Shown here in pieces: positions 42,469-50,344 of a DNA stretch of 64,000 nt (its first letter is position 1; the number at the start of each line of letters is the position of its first letter). The DNA comes from Spongiibacter thalassae (lineage in GTDB: Bacteria > Pseudomonadota > Gammaproteobacteria > Pseudomonadales > Spongiibacteraceae), in the NCBI RefSeq assembly GCF_012272835.1, contig NZ_JAAWWK010000001.1, positions 248,001-312,000 of the forward strand, read 5' to 3'. Made by a program: the position numbers and the translations under genes. The notes beneath the pieces are model-generated. The model ran no database searches, was not told the origin of the DNA, and saw only the letters and a list, made by a program, of their open reading frames with translations.

Positions 42469-42499
42469 AATTAACAATGTTAAATAAACATTGTTAATT
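42469..42499. promoter_or_regulatory. 13-bp inverted repeat, operator candidate of TetR
   Basis: Perfect arms AATTAACAATGTT (42469-42481) and AACATTGTTAATT (42487-42499) around a 5-nt spacer, 62 bp before the TetR gene at 42561. Size, symmetry and position are those of an autoregulatory TetR operator. It shares nothing with the TCGTCG family. Confidence 0.75.
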
Positions 42500-42560
42500 A
42501 AACGGCATAAGATCATCAGAGCCGCTGAAGGGTCGGTGTCGTGGGTAAGCAGAGGACGAT

Positions 42561-43166
42561 ATGCCAAGACTGCAACAAAGCCAGGAAGAAGTCGAAGTGA
42601 TGCGCTCGCGTCTGTCGCTGACGGCGCTTGAAGTCTATCGCCGGGAAGGTCTGTCGGCGTTGAGTTTTCGCCGTATCGCCGAGGCAGCGGGCATCAGTCA
42701 CACCTTGCCTTACCGCTATTTCGATAACAAGGAAGCGCTGCTGGCACGGATGCGTGCCGATGCGCTGAGCCGCTTCGAAAGCTACGTGCGTGAGTACGAG
42801 GAGCGGGTGGAGGGTGCGCTTGAAAAGGTGCAGTCGATAGCGGAGGGCTATCTGGCCTTTGCCCGGGAATTGCCCGAGGACTACATGCTGATTTTCGCCA
42901 CCGAGCAGCCCTCGCCGGAGCAGTACCCCGATGTGTTGGCGGCCCGTTGCCGGGTTTTTGATCACGTGGTGGACGCGGTGCAGCGCTGTGTTGAGTGCGG
43001 CGATCTACAGGGTAATGCCAGGGAAATTTCCCACCATGTCTGGGTGGCTCTGCACGGCTTGCTGAGTCTGCATACCGCCGACCAGCTGGTGCATGGCATG
43101 GCGTTGGAAGAAATTGTAGGCCCCCTGTTGCAACGGCTGCTGGCCGCGCACAGGGCGGTGGGGTGA
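42561..43166 (+). CDS. TetR family regulator
   Basis: 201 residues. The HTH at about 12-58 shows YRREGLSALSFRRIAEAAG, then SHTLPYRYFDNKEALLARM. The C-terminal domain is like that of TetR regulators of fatty-acid or aromatic operons. The long 13-bp-arm repeat just upstream points to autoregulation. It lies between the thiolase and the desaturase genes. Because its own probable operator differs from TCGTCG-N4-CGACGA, the regulator of that larger site set may be another protein, possibly outside the window. Confidence 0.88.
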   Translation: MPRLQQSQEEVEVMRSRLSLTALEVYRREGLSALSFRRIAEAAGISHTLPYRYFDNKEALLARMRADALSRFESYVREYEERVEGALEKVQSIAEGYLAFARELPEDYMLIFATEQPSPEQYPDVLAARCRVFDHVVDAVQRCVECGDLQGNAREISHHVWVALHGLLSLHTADQLVHGMALEEIVGPLLQRLLAAHRAVG

Positions 43167-43170
43167 TATC

Positions 43171-43186
43171 TCGTCGCTTGCGACGA
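43171..43186. promoter_or_regulatory. Operator candidate TCGTCG-CTTG-CGACGA before desaturase
   Basis: Perfect 6-bp arms, starting 5 bp after the TetR stop and 75 bp before the desaturase start. The core differs from the AATC/GATC type of other copies, but the arms are intact. Confidence 0.6.
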
Positions 43187-43245
43187 CGCGCAGATTTTAC
43201 AGGAACTTCATATTAATCCGCAGCAATACTGCAAGTGAGGACATT

Positions 43246-44139
43246 ATGAGCAGGGCACTTATTTCACTGGATGGTCTCAGTGATGTGGAAAAACAGCAAT
43301 TTAAACAGCTGACCAGCGCGCCGACACTGTCGAAGCCAACAATTGCGATGACGGTGGCGCTGGTGCTGACCTACGGCTTTAGCTATGTGGCCTGTGGTAT
43401 GGGTTACCTGCCATTGTGGGTCGGTACGATCCTTAACGCGATTATTGGCTATGTGTCATTCAGTGTGATTCACGATTCTATTCACCGTGCGGTATCTACC
43501 AATACCAAGGTTAATGACCGGGTCGGACAAACCGGGCTGGATCTGGTGCTGCCCTATGTTGATCTGCGGATGTTCCGCTGGGCGCATATTCTGCACCATC
43601 GGTTTGCCAGTGGTGAGCGTGATCCCGACAAGGCCTTTAATGGTGCCTGGTGGACCCTGCCATTTCGCTGGATGGCCATTGATGCCTGCTACTTTGTGTA
43701 CGCTCTTAAGCATGGCGACAAGGTGGCGCGGCCCTTCCTCAATGCCTGCCTGCGCCGTTTGGCTGTGGTGGTTGCGGTGATCGGGGTATTGACCTACTTC
43801 GGCTACGGCCTTGAAGTGTTCATGCTGTGGTTCCTGCCGTCGCGACTGATCCTGTTGTTCCTCGGTTTCAGTTTTTTCTGGCTTCCCCACGTACCCCACG
43901 ATGTGTCCCAGGAAGAAAATTACACTCGGGCGACAACCGTGCGCAAGGGCATGGAGTGGTTTATGAATCCGGTGCTGCAATACCAGAACTACCACCTGAT
44001 TCATCACCTGTACCCGATGACCCCGTTTTACAACAACGAAAAGGTCTTCCGGCTGCTGGAAAGTGAGCTGAATAACCATGACCTGGCCGTTCAGCACGGT
44101 ATGGCCATTCGTCCCACAATCTATCCCGCCAACCGCTGA
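43246..44139 (+). CDS. Membrane fatty acid desaturase/hydroxylase family diiron enzyme
   Basis: 297 residues with several hydrophobic helices and the three histidine boxes of the family: HDSIH (76-80), HILHH (114-118) and HLIHH (250-254). The context of the boxes (HHRFASGERDPD, then NYHLIHHLYP) recalls carotenoid ketolase/hydroxylase and acyl desaturase relatives. The rubredoxin gene 45 bp downstream would supply electrons, as AlkG does for AlkB. It probably hydroxylates or desaturates a lipid-like or isoprenoid substrate in the inner membrane. Which of these reactions occurs is not clear from sequence. Confidence 0.82.
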   Translation: MSRALISLDGLSDVEKQQFKQLTSAPTLSKPTIAMTVALVLTYGFSYVACGMGYLPLWVGTILNAIIGYVSFSVIHDSIHRAVSTNTKVNDRVGQTGLDLVLPYVDLRMFRWAHILHHRFASGERDPDKAFNGAWWTLPFRWMAIDACYFVYALKHGDKVARPFLNACLRRLAVVVAVIGVLTYFGYGLEVFMLWFLPSRLILLFLGFSFFWLPHVPHDVSQEENYTRATTVRKGMEWFMNPVLQYQNYHLIHHLYPMTPFYNNEKVFRLLESELNNHDLAVQHGMAIRPTIYPANR

Positions 44140-44184
44140 GGTGGTTGGCGGCGTCAATGCCGAAATTGAGAAAGGAGAGAAAAG

Positions 44185-44349
44185 ATGCGTCGTTATCAGT
44201 GCCGTTTTTGTTCCCATGTCTACGACGAGCGCCTGGGTGATCCCGACAGCGGTATCGCGCCTGGCACCCGCTTTGAAGATATTCCCGATGACTGGATGTG
44301 CCCCGAGTGCGGCGCGGCCAAGGAAGATTACGACCTGATCGAAGAATAA
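44185..44349 (+). CDS. Rubredoxin
   Basis: 54 residues with the two iron-binding knuckles YQCRFCSHVYDE and WMCPECGAAKEDY, and GIAPGTRFEDIPDDW between them, an AlkG-type rubredoxin of normal length. The start ATG44185 has AAAGGAG upstream. It is placed directly after the diiron membrane enzyme and is its likely electron donor; no rubredoxin reductase is seen in the window. Confidence 0.93.
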   Translation: MRRYQCRFCSHVYDERLGDPDSGIAPGTRFEDIPDDWMCPECGAAKEDYDLIEE

Positions 44350-44364
44350 GCCCCCTTCGGCGAT

Positions 44365-44380
44365 TCGTCGGATTCGACGA
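44365..44380. promoter_or_regulatory. Operator candidate TCGTCG-GATT-CGACGA before Rieske dioxygenase
   Basis: Perfect 6-bp arms, 16 bp after the rubredoxin stop and 142 bp before the dioxygenase alpha gene. One of the six intact copies. Confidence 0.68.
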
Positions 44381-44521
44381 TCTGGGAAGACCGCCGGGTA
44401 GATAAGCTGGCGGATAGGTATTAGTAGCCCCATGCACGCCTGATTGCAGGTCTGTGGCGGGGCGCGCGTCTGGCGCACTGGTCGTCAGGCCGCATCAACC
44501 CAATTAACTGAGAGCACGGTG

Positions 44522-45781
44522 ATGGACAGTCAATCCTCTACACCCAATTTCAGCGAACTGGTGAAGGAAGATCGCATTCACGGTTCGCTCTATACCGACG
44601 AACAGATTTTCCAGCTGGAGCTGGAGAAAATCTGGTACAAGACCTGGGTCTATGTTGGCCACAGCAGTGAAGTGCCCAATGCCAACGACTTCGTACGCAA
44701 GTCGATAGGACCTCAGGATGTCATTATGACCCGGGGGCGCGACGGCAATGTTCACTTGTTGCTGAACCGCTGCCCACACCGGGCCAACCAGGTCTGTGTG
44801 CAGGCCAAGGGCAACCGGGGCACGTTCACCTGCCCGTATCACGGCTGGACATTCTCCAACAGCGGCGAACTGCGCGGTTTCCCCTTTCCCGATGGCTACG
44901 ATACGGCTGATCGCAGCGAACTGGGCCTGGCCAAGGTCAATCGTGTGGCCGAGTACAAGGGCTTTATCTTTGGCAGTTTCGCCGACGAAGGCCCTTCGCT
45001 GGAGGAGCACCTGGGTCGTGGTGGTCGCGATGCCATTGACCGTTTGGTTCAGACCTCGCCGGAAGGTGAAGTGGAAATTACCGCGGGCTTTCTGCAACAC
45101 AAGGCCAAGGCGAACTGGAAGTTTCTGGTGGAAAACGAAACCGACGGCTACCACCCCCAGTTTGTGCACGCGTCGATCTTCAGTGTGGCGAAAAGCGGTA
45201 TAGGCGATCTCTACAGCAATGACTCTACCGCTGTCGCCCGCGACCTCGGCGATGGCCACACTGAGAATGATCTGCGTCCGGAATTCCGTCGCATCGACAA
45301 GCCGATGAACTGGTTTGGCACCAACGAGCAGCGACTGCCGGAATACGTCGAAAAAATGAAGGCGGCCTACGGCGAAGAACAGGCTCGCAAAATCATGATC
45401 GACGGCACTCCCCACGTGATGATTTTCCCCAACCTGTTTATTGCCGAAATCCAGATCTTTGTGATTCAGGCGGTGGCGGTGGATGAAACCATTCAGCACG
45501 TAACGGCCCTGCAATTCAAGGGTGCCCCCGACCTCAACCGCCGCCTGCGTCAGCAAACCATGGGCTCTGTGGGGCCAGCGGGTTTTTTGCTGGCCGACGA
45601 CTCTGAAATGTACGAACGCACGCAGCGTGGTGTGGCCGCAAAGCAGCCGGAGTGGAACTACCTTGGCCGGGGCAAGCACCGCGAACGCCGCGATGAAGAG
45701 GGTTATCTCGTGGCCGATGCCACCGACGAAGTGACCTCGCGGGGAATTTGGCGTCATTACCGGGAGCTGATGGAGTCGTAA
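44522..45781 (+). CDS. Ring-hydroxylating dioxygenase alpha subunit
   Basis: 419 residues from ATG44522 (GAGAGCACGGTG upstream). The Rieske centre is Cys84-x-His86 and Cys104-x2-His107. The catalytic iron site is NETDGYHPQFVHAS, the canonical Asn-x2-Asp-x-Tyr-His-x4-His with the bridging Asp. The beta subunit gene follows with overlapping stop and start (TAATG), so the enzyme is of the alpha-n beta-n type used for benzoate- or cumate-like acids. Ferredoxin and reductase components are not encoded nearby. Its position in a CoA-pathway operon suggests attack on a ring or unsaturated acid late in the pathway. Confidence 0.9.
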   Translation: MDSQSSTPNFSELVKEDRIHGSLYTDEQIFQLELEKIWYKTWVYVGHSSEVPNANDFVRKSIGPQDVIMTRGRDGNVHLLLNRCPHRANQVCVQAKGNRGTFTCPYHGWTFSNSGELRGFPFPDGYDTADRSELGLAKVNRVAEYKGFIFGSFADEGPSLEEHLGRGGRDAIDRLVQTSPEGEVEITAGFLQHKAKANWKFLVENETDGYHPQFVHASIFSVAKSGIGDLYSNDSTAVARDLGDGHTENDLRPEFRRIDKPMNWFGTNEQRLPEYVEKMKAAYGEEQARKIMIDGTPHVMIFPNLFIAEIQIFVIQAVAVDETIQHVTALQFKGAPDLNRRLRQQTMGSVGPAGFLLADDSEMYERTQRGVAAKQPEWNYLGRGKHRERRDEEGYLVADATDEVTSRGIWRHYRELMES

Positions 45782-46269
45782 TGAATAACACAATTGATCT
45801 GGCCCTGATGGCCGAAGTACAGCAGTTCCTCTATCGCGAAGCGCGCTTGCAGGACAGCCATGCCTACGATGACTGGGAAGCCCTGTGGACTGACGATGCC
45901 ATTTACTGGGTACCGGCCAATGGCGCTGATATCGACCCGGAAGAGCAGATGTCGATTATCTACGACAACCGCTCTCGCATCGGTCTGCGCATCAAGCAGT
46001 TCCACACGGGCAAGCGCCACACCCAGTTGCCGCAATCGTCGCTGGGTCGAGTGGTATCCAATATCGAAATCCTTGACGCCAACGACAGCGAAATCCAGGT
46101 GGCCAGCAATGCGCTGATTTATGAAGTCAGCCAGCGCGGTGAAACCGTGTGGGCCACCCGCAATGAGTTTCTGCTGCGTCGCACAGATGACGGTCTGCGT
46201 ATGGCGCGCAAAAAAGTAGTGTTGGTGAACAACGACCAGCCCATGTACACCCTGTCCTTCCTGGTGTGA
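45781..46269 (+). CDS. Ring-hydroxylating dioxygenase beta subunit
   Basis: 162 residues with the SnoaL/NTF2-like fold of dioxygenase small subunits: VQQFLYREARLQDSHAYDDWEALWTDDAIYWVP near the start and GETVWATRNEFLLRRTDDGLRMARKKVVLVN near the end. It has a structural role for the alpha subunit. It overlaps the alpha gene by one base and precedes an enoyl-CoA hydratase gene by 53 bp. Confidence 0.88.
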   Translation: MNNTIDLALMAEVQQFLYREARLQDSHAYDDWEALWTDDAIYWVPANGADIDPEEQMSIIYDNRSRIGLRIKQFHTGKRHTQLPQSSLGRVVSNIEILDANDSEIQVASNALIYEVSQRGETVWATRNEFLLRRTDDGLRMARKKVVLVNNDQPMYTLSFLV

Positions 46270-46322
46270 TGTCACGCCGGGCAAGCGGGTTTAACGACGC
46301 TAATTGATAATGGAGTGAACAG

Positions 46323-47147
46323 ATGAGTGACGCGAGTCGTGATGCCGAAGTACTGGTGGGAGAGGGGGCGGCACTGTTGTCCCTTCAGGACGGAGTGGCT
46401 CATCTCCAGTTGAACCGCCCGGAGTCGGCCAATGGCCTCGACATTCCAACGCTCAAGGACCTCTATAACGCCCTGATGGTGTGCCACGGTGACCGCCGGG
46501 TGCGGGTCGTGCTGCTGACTGGCAAGGGTGCCAACTTCTGCGCCGGTGGCGACGTTAAAACCTTCAAAAACAAGGGCGACGGGCTGTCGGAATATATCCG
46601 TCAGGCCACCCTGCACCTGCAGGTGGTCATTAACGCCATGGTCCATCTGGATGCCCCGGTGATTGCCGCGGTGCAGGGCTTTGCCGCCGGTGGTGGTGGT
46701 ATGGGACTGGTCTGTGCGGCAGATATTGTGATTGCTGCCGATACCAGCCAGTACATGGTTGGGGCCACCCGGGTAGCAATGGCACCGGATGCGGGGCTAT
46801 CGGTTACCCTGCCGCGGCTGATCGGTGCCCGTCGCGCCTCGGAACTGCTGCTGATGAATCCGACCTTGAGTGCGGCGGAGGCCAAGGATCTGGGCCTGGT
46901 TAATCAGCTGGTGCCGGAAAATGAATTGCTCGAACAGGCCAGGGCCTATGCCGGGAAAATGGCCAAGGGCGCGCCCCTGGCCCTGGCTGCCACCAAGCGC
47001 CTGTTGTGGACCGGCACCGGTTTGGGCATCGACGCGGCCATGCCCGAGGAGGCGCGTACCGTTGCTGAATTGTGCAAAACCGCCGATGTTCAGGAAGGCC
47101 TCTCGGCGGTGATCGAACGTCGCAAACCCGAGTTCAAGGGGGAGTGA
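46323..47147 (+). CDS. Enoyl-CoA hydratase/isomerase family protein (isomerase-like)
   Basis: 274 residues. The oxyanion-hole elements are NFCAGGDV and GFAAGGGGMGLVCAADI. At the position of the second hydratase glutamate the sequence is MAPDAGLSVTLPR, the 'PD-x-G' form of PaaG/Eci-type isomerases, so double-bond isomerisation or another crotonase reaction is more likely than simple hydration. It is followed 1 bp later by an SDR gene. One of three crotonase-fold proteins in this operon. Confidence 0.85.
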   Translation: MSDASRDAEVLVGEGAALLSLQDGVAHLQLNRPESANGLDIPTLKDLYNALMVCHGDRRVRVVLLTGKGANFCAGGDVKTFKNKGDGLSEYIRQATLHLQVVINAMVHLDAPVIAAVQGFAAGGGGMGLVCAADIVIAADTSQYMVGATRVAMAPDAGLSVTLPRLIGARRASELLLMNPTLSAAEAKDLGLVNQLVPENELLEQARAYAGKMAKGAPLALAATKRLLWTGTGLGIDAAMPEEARTVAELCKTADVQEGLSAVIERRKPEFKGE

Positions 47148-47148
47148 T

Positions 47149-47886
47149 ATGAGCGCAGGACAATCTCTGCAAGGGCGTCGAGCCTTTGTCACTGGCGGCG
47201 CCTCGGGTATCGGGCTGGCGATCGTGGAGCGGCTTGCAGCCGAGGGCTGCGACGTGGTGTTTTCCGCGCGGGATATGGCATCGGCGGCGGAGGTGGCGAG
47301 TCGTACTGGCAGCCACGCCGTTGAGCTTGATGTGTCGAACCTGCAAGACTGTACCGATGCCGTGGCCGCCAATGGCCCCTTCGATATTCTGGTTAACAAT
47401 GCGGGAATGGATCAGCACGCCTTCTTCACCAAAACCACCCCGGAGGAATGGCATTACCTGCTCAGCGTGAACCTTCACGCGGTATTGGCCACCTGTCACG
47501 CGGCCCTGCCTGCCATGCAGCAAAAGGGCTTTGGTCGCATCATTAATATCGGTTCCGAGGCCGGTCGCCAGGGCTCCAAGGGTGGCTCGGTCTACGCCGC
47601 TGCCAAGGGTGGGGTAATTGCCTTTACCAAATCGCTTGCACGGGAAAATGGCCGTTTTGGCATTACCGCCAATGTGGTCGCACCGGGCCCGGTCGATACG
47701 CCCTTGCTACGATCGGCGGTGGACCAGGGGGGCGAAAAACTATTACAGGCCATGCAGGCATCTACCCTGATGGGTCGCCTCGGTCGCCCTGAAGAAGTGG
47801 CCTCCACTGTGGCCTATCTGGCCAGTGACGATGCTGGCTTTATTACCGGTGAAACACTGGGTGTGTCCGGCGGGATGGGCTGTTGA
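47149..47886 (+). CDS. SDR, hydroxyacyl-CoA dehydrogenase-like
   Basis: 245 residues: TGGASGIG, NNAGMD, the catalytic Ser in NIGSEAGRQ and YAAAK, ending in TLGVSGGMGC. The sequence resembles BadH-type 2-hydroxycyclohexanecarboxyl-CoA dehydrogenases and other 3-hydroxyacyl-CoA dehydrogenases. It overlaps the next gene (TGATG), so translation is coupled. It probably oxidises a hydroxyacyl-CoA formed by one of the neighbouring hydratases. Confidence 0.83.
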   Translation: MSAGQSLQGRRAFVTGGASGIGLAIVERLAAEGCDVVFSARDMASAAEVASRTGSHAVELDVSNLQDCTDAVAANGPFDILVNNAGMDQHAFFTKTTPEEWHYLLSVNLHAVLATCHAALPAMQQKGFGRIINIGSEAGRQGSKGGSVYAAAKGGVIAFTKSLARENGRFGITANVVAPGPVDTPLLRSAVDQGGEKLLQAMQASTLMGRLGRPEEVASTVAYLASDDAGFITGETLGVSGGMGC

Positions 47887-48833
47887 TGAGTGCTGAAAGC
47901 CGCGCCTCCGATGCACAGATAGAACAGGTGATCGCCCGTGTTCAGCAGGTGTATTCCACCTGGCGTCGGGATACCTCCGCGCAACAAATGCGCGAGGACT
48001 GGGACCGCCTGTTCTGGCGGGATACCCAGCCGTCCCAATACCGCGACGACACCCTTGCCGGTGTTGCGGTGCGCTGGATTGATACCCCCGACTGCGACCC
48101 GAGCCGGCTGCTGATGTATTTTCACGGCGGCGGTTTCAAAATGGGTTCAGTGGTATCCCACCACGATTTGATGGTGCGCCTGTCGGCGGCAGCGGGCTGC
48201 CGTGTAGTGGGTGTCAACTACCGTCTTTTTCCCGAACACGGGTTTCCGGCGCCGGTCGATGATGCCCTGGCGGTGTACCACCAATTGCTTGCCGAGGGCT
48301 ATCACGCTGGCCAGATTGCCGTGGCGGGAGACTCCGCCGGTGGCGGTGTGGCGGCCTCGCTGTTAGTGGCGCTGGGTCAGGCCGAAGCGCCCCAGCCTGC
48401 GGCTGCTGTACTGTTGTCGCCCTGGCTGGACATGACCCTCAGTGGCGACAGCTATGAATCCCGTGCCAGTGCCGACCCCATTCACCAGCGATTTATGCTC
48501 GACGCCCTCGCCAATCAATACCTGGGTAAGGAGGGTGATCGGCGCAATCCCCTGGCATCACCGCTGTTTGCCGAGCTGGCGGGATTACCGCCGCTGCTGC
48601 TGCAGGTGGGCGATCGCGAGGTCGGCCTCGATGATTCGGTGGCCTTCGCGGATAGGGCGCAGCAGGCCGGTGTTGAGGTCGCATTGAGCGTGTGGGACCG
48701 CATGATTCACGTGTTTCAGCAATTCGCCGAAGACCTGCCGGAAGCCCGGCAGGCAATCAATGATATCGGACACTTTCTGCAAGACCACTGGCAGTCCCCA
48801 GCCAGGGCTCGCGCAGATCTTGATGTGGAGTAA
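47886..48833 (+). CDS. Alpha/beta hydrolase, hormone-sensitive lipase family
   Basis: 315 residues from ATG47886, which overlaps the SDR stop. The oxyanion motif is MYFHGGGF and the nucleophile elbow GDSAGG; the later Asp (DREVGLDDS) and His (RMIHVFQQF) complete the triad. HSL-family esterases hydrolyse short-chain or bulky esters and lactones; in catabolic operons some act as lactone or CoA-thioester hydrolases. A cytoplasmic role is expected, since no signal peptide is visible. Confidence 0.87.
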   Translation: MSAESRASDAQIEQVIARVQQVYSTWRRDTSAQQMREDWDRLFWRDTQPSQYRDDTLAGVAVRWIDTPDCDPSRLLMYFHGGGFKMGSVVSHHDLMVRLSAAAGCRVVGVNYRLFPEHGFPAPVDDALAVYHQLLAEGYHAGQIAVAGDSAGGGVAASLLVALGQAEAPQPAAAVLLSPWLDMTLSGDSYESRASADPIHQRFMLDALANQYLGKEGDRRNPLASPLFAELAGLPPLLLQVGDREVGLDDSVAFADRAQQAGVEVALSVWDRMIHVFQQFAEDLPEARQAINDIGHFLQDHWQSPARARADLDVE

Positions 48834-48837
48834 TACT

Positions 48838-50325
48838 GTGACGATTGGAATCACCGGATACGGTGCCTACCTGCCCCATCTTCGTCTTGCCCGCCGCGTC
48901 GTCGCGGAGGCCAATGCCTGGTTTGCACCGGGTTTGGTCAGCAAGGGTCGTGGCCATCGCTGTATGGCAAATTGGGATGAAGATGCCATCACGCTGGCGG
49001 TGGCCGCCGCGCGACATGCGACCCCGCCCAGTGACACTCGGGACAATATCGCCCGCTTGTTGCTGGTGTCGGAAACCCTGCCCTTTGCCGAGCGCTTGAA
49101 TGCGGCGGTGGTTGCCGGTGCGCTGTGCTTGCCGGACGCGGTGAATGCCGCCGACGTGAGTGGCGCGCAAAGTGTTGCTGTGGCGTCAATCAGCCAGCTG
49201 GTGAACGCTGCGAAAGCGGCGGGCGAAACCAGTTTGCTGGTGGCTGCGAGTAATCGCCGTACCCGCGCTGCCAGCGCCCCGGAGCTGGACTATGGCGACG
49301 CGGCAGCCGCCGTGCGCATCGGCTGTCACAGTGAGGCCCAGCCGGTGCTTGCCGAGGTGTTGGGCACCAGCAGCCGCACGGTGGATTTTGTCGATCATTT
49401 CCGTATGGCCGGTGAAGACGTTGATTATCACTGGGAGGAGCGCTGGGTACGCGACGAAGGTATCGGCAAGATTGCCCCCGCCGCCGTCAGCGAAGCCCTG
49501 GATCGGGCGGGGGTGGCCGCCGCTGAGGTCGATCACTTTATTTTCCCCACCGTCTTTAAAAAAGCCGATGCGCAACTGGCCAAACGCTGTGGCATTCCCG
49601 ATGCCGCCGTAGCGGACAATCTGTCGGCCACCGTTGGCGATAGTGGCTCAGCCCATGCGCTGTTGATGCTCAATGGAGTACTGGAAAAAGCCACGCCCGG
49701 TCAGACCATTGTATTAACCCAGTTCGGCAGCGGCATGGCCTGCGCGGTATTGAAGGTCACCGAACATATTACCCGGTTCCGCCCGGCGACCAGCCTGGCG
49801 GCGCAATTGGAGGGCGGCTGTGAAGAAACCAGTTACACCCGCTACCTCGCCTACAAGGGCCAACTGAAGCTGGAGCGGGGTATGCGCGGCGAGCAGGACA
49901 AGAAAACCGCCCTGAGTACCAGCTGGCGTCACCGCGAGGCCCTGCTGGGCTTTGTTGCAGGGCGCTGTTCAGTCAGTGGCGATGTGCATTTTCCGCCGAC
50001 GCGGATCAGCTATACCCCCGGAAAACCCGAGCAGGATACCCAGCAGCCCTATCCCCTGGCAGACGTACACGGCCGTATTTTGAGTTGGTCGGCGGAATAC
50101 CTGTCGTCCTATATGGCACCGCCCCACCACTACGGGCAGGTGGACTTCGATGGCGGCGGCCGCCTGCTGATGGAATTCACTGATGTTCGCCCCGGCGATA
50201 TCGACAACGGCAGCGAAGTAAAAATGGTATTCCGCATTAAAGACATCGATGAACTGCGTGGCTTTAAACGCTACTTCTGGAAAGCCAAGCCGGTGACCTA
50301 TCCCGAGAATGACGCGCAGTCCTGA
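48838..50325 (+). CDS. HMG-CoA-synthase-like protein fused to OB-fold (DUF35-like) domain
   Basis: 495 residues from GTG48838 (GGAG seven bases upstream). The N-terminal 320 residues have the thiolase fold of archaeal-type HMG-CoA synthase (MTIGITGYGAYLPHLRLARR at the start, GDSGSAHALLMLNG near 265). The segment 101-140, where the catalytic cysteine of that family should be, has no cysteine (ADVSGAQSVAVAS). From about 345 follows an OB-fold domain of the DUF35/ChsH2 kind (LLGFVAGRCSVSGDVHFPP), then a short C-terminal tail. In archaea HMG-CoA synthase, thiolase and DUF35 proteins form one complex; here two are fused and the thiolase is the next gene. Retro-aldol or Claisen cleavage of a branched acyl-CoA is inferred. 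Confidence 0.75.
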   Translation: MTIGITGYGAYLPHLRLARRVVAEANAWFAPGLVSKGRGHRCMANWDEDAITLAVAAARHATPPSDTRDNIARLLLVSETLPFAERLNAAVVAGALCLPDAVNAADVSGAQSVAVASISQLVNAAKAAGETSLLVAASNRRTRAASAPELDYGDAAAAVRIGCHSEAQPVLAEVLGTSSRTVDFVDHFRMAGEDVDYHWEERWVRDEGIGKIAPAAVSEALDRAGVAAAEVDHFIFPTVFKKADAQLAKRCGIPDAAVADNLSATVGDSGSAHALLMLNGVLEKATPGQTIVLTQFGSGMACAVLKVTEHITRFRPATSLAAQLEGGCEETSYTRYLAYKGQLKLERGMRGEQDKKTALSTSWRHREALLGFVAGRCSVSGDVHFPPTRISYTPGKPEQDTQQPYPLADVHGRILSWSAEYLSSYMAPPHHYGQVDFDGGGRLLMEFTDVRPGDIDNGSEVKMVFRIKDIDELRGFKRYFWKAKPVTYPENDAQS

Positions 50326-50344
50326 GACGCTGGAGTAAAACACT

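Noticed and set aside
44504-45793. 429-codon open frame on the minus strand
   Set aside because: Exact antisense of the dioxygenase alpha gene, which has complete Rieske and iron-site motifs; no family pattern in the antisense product.
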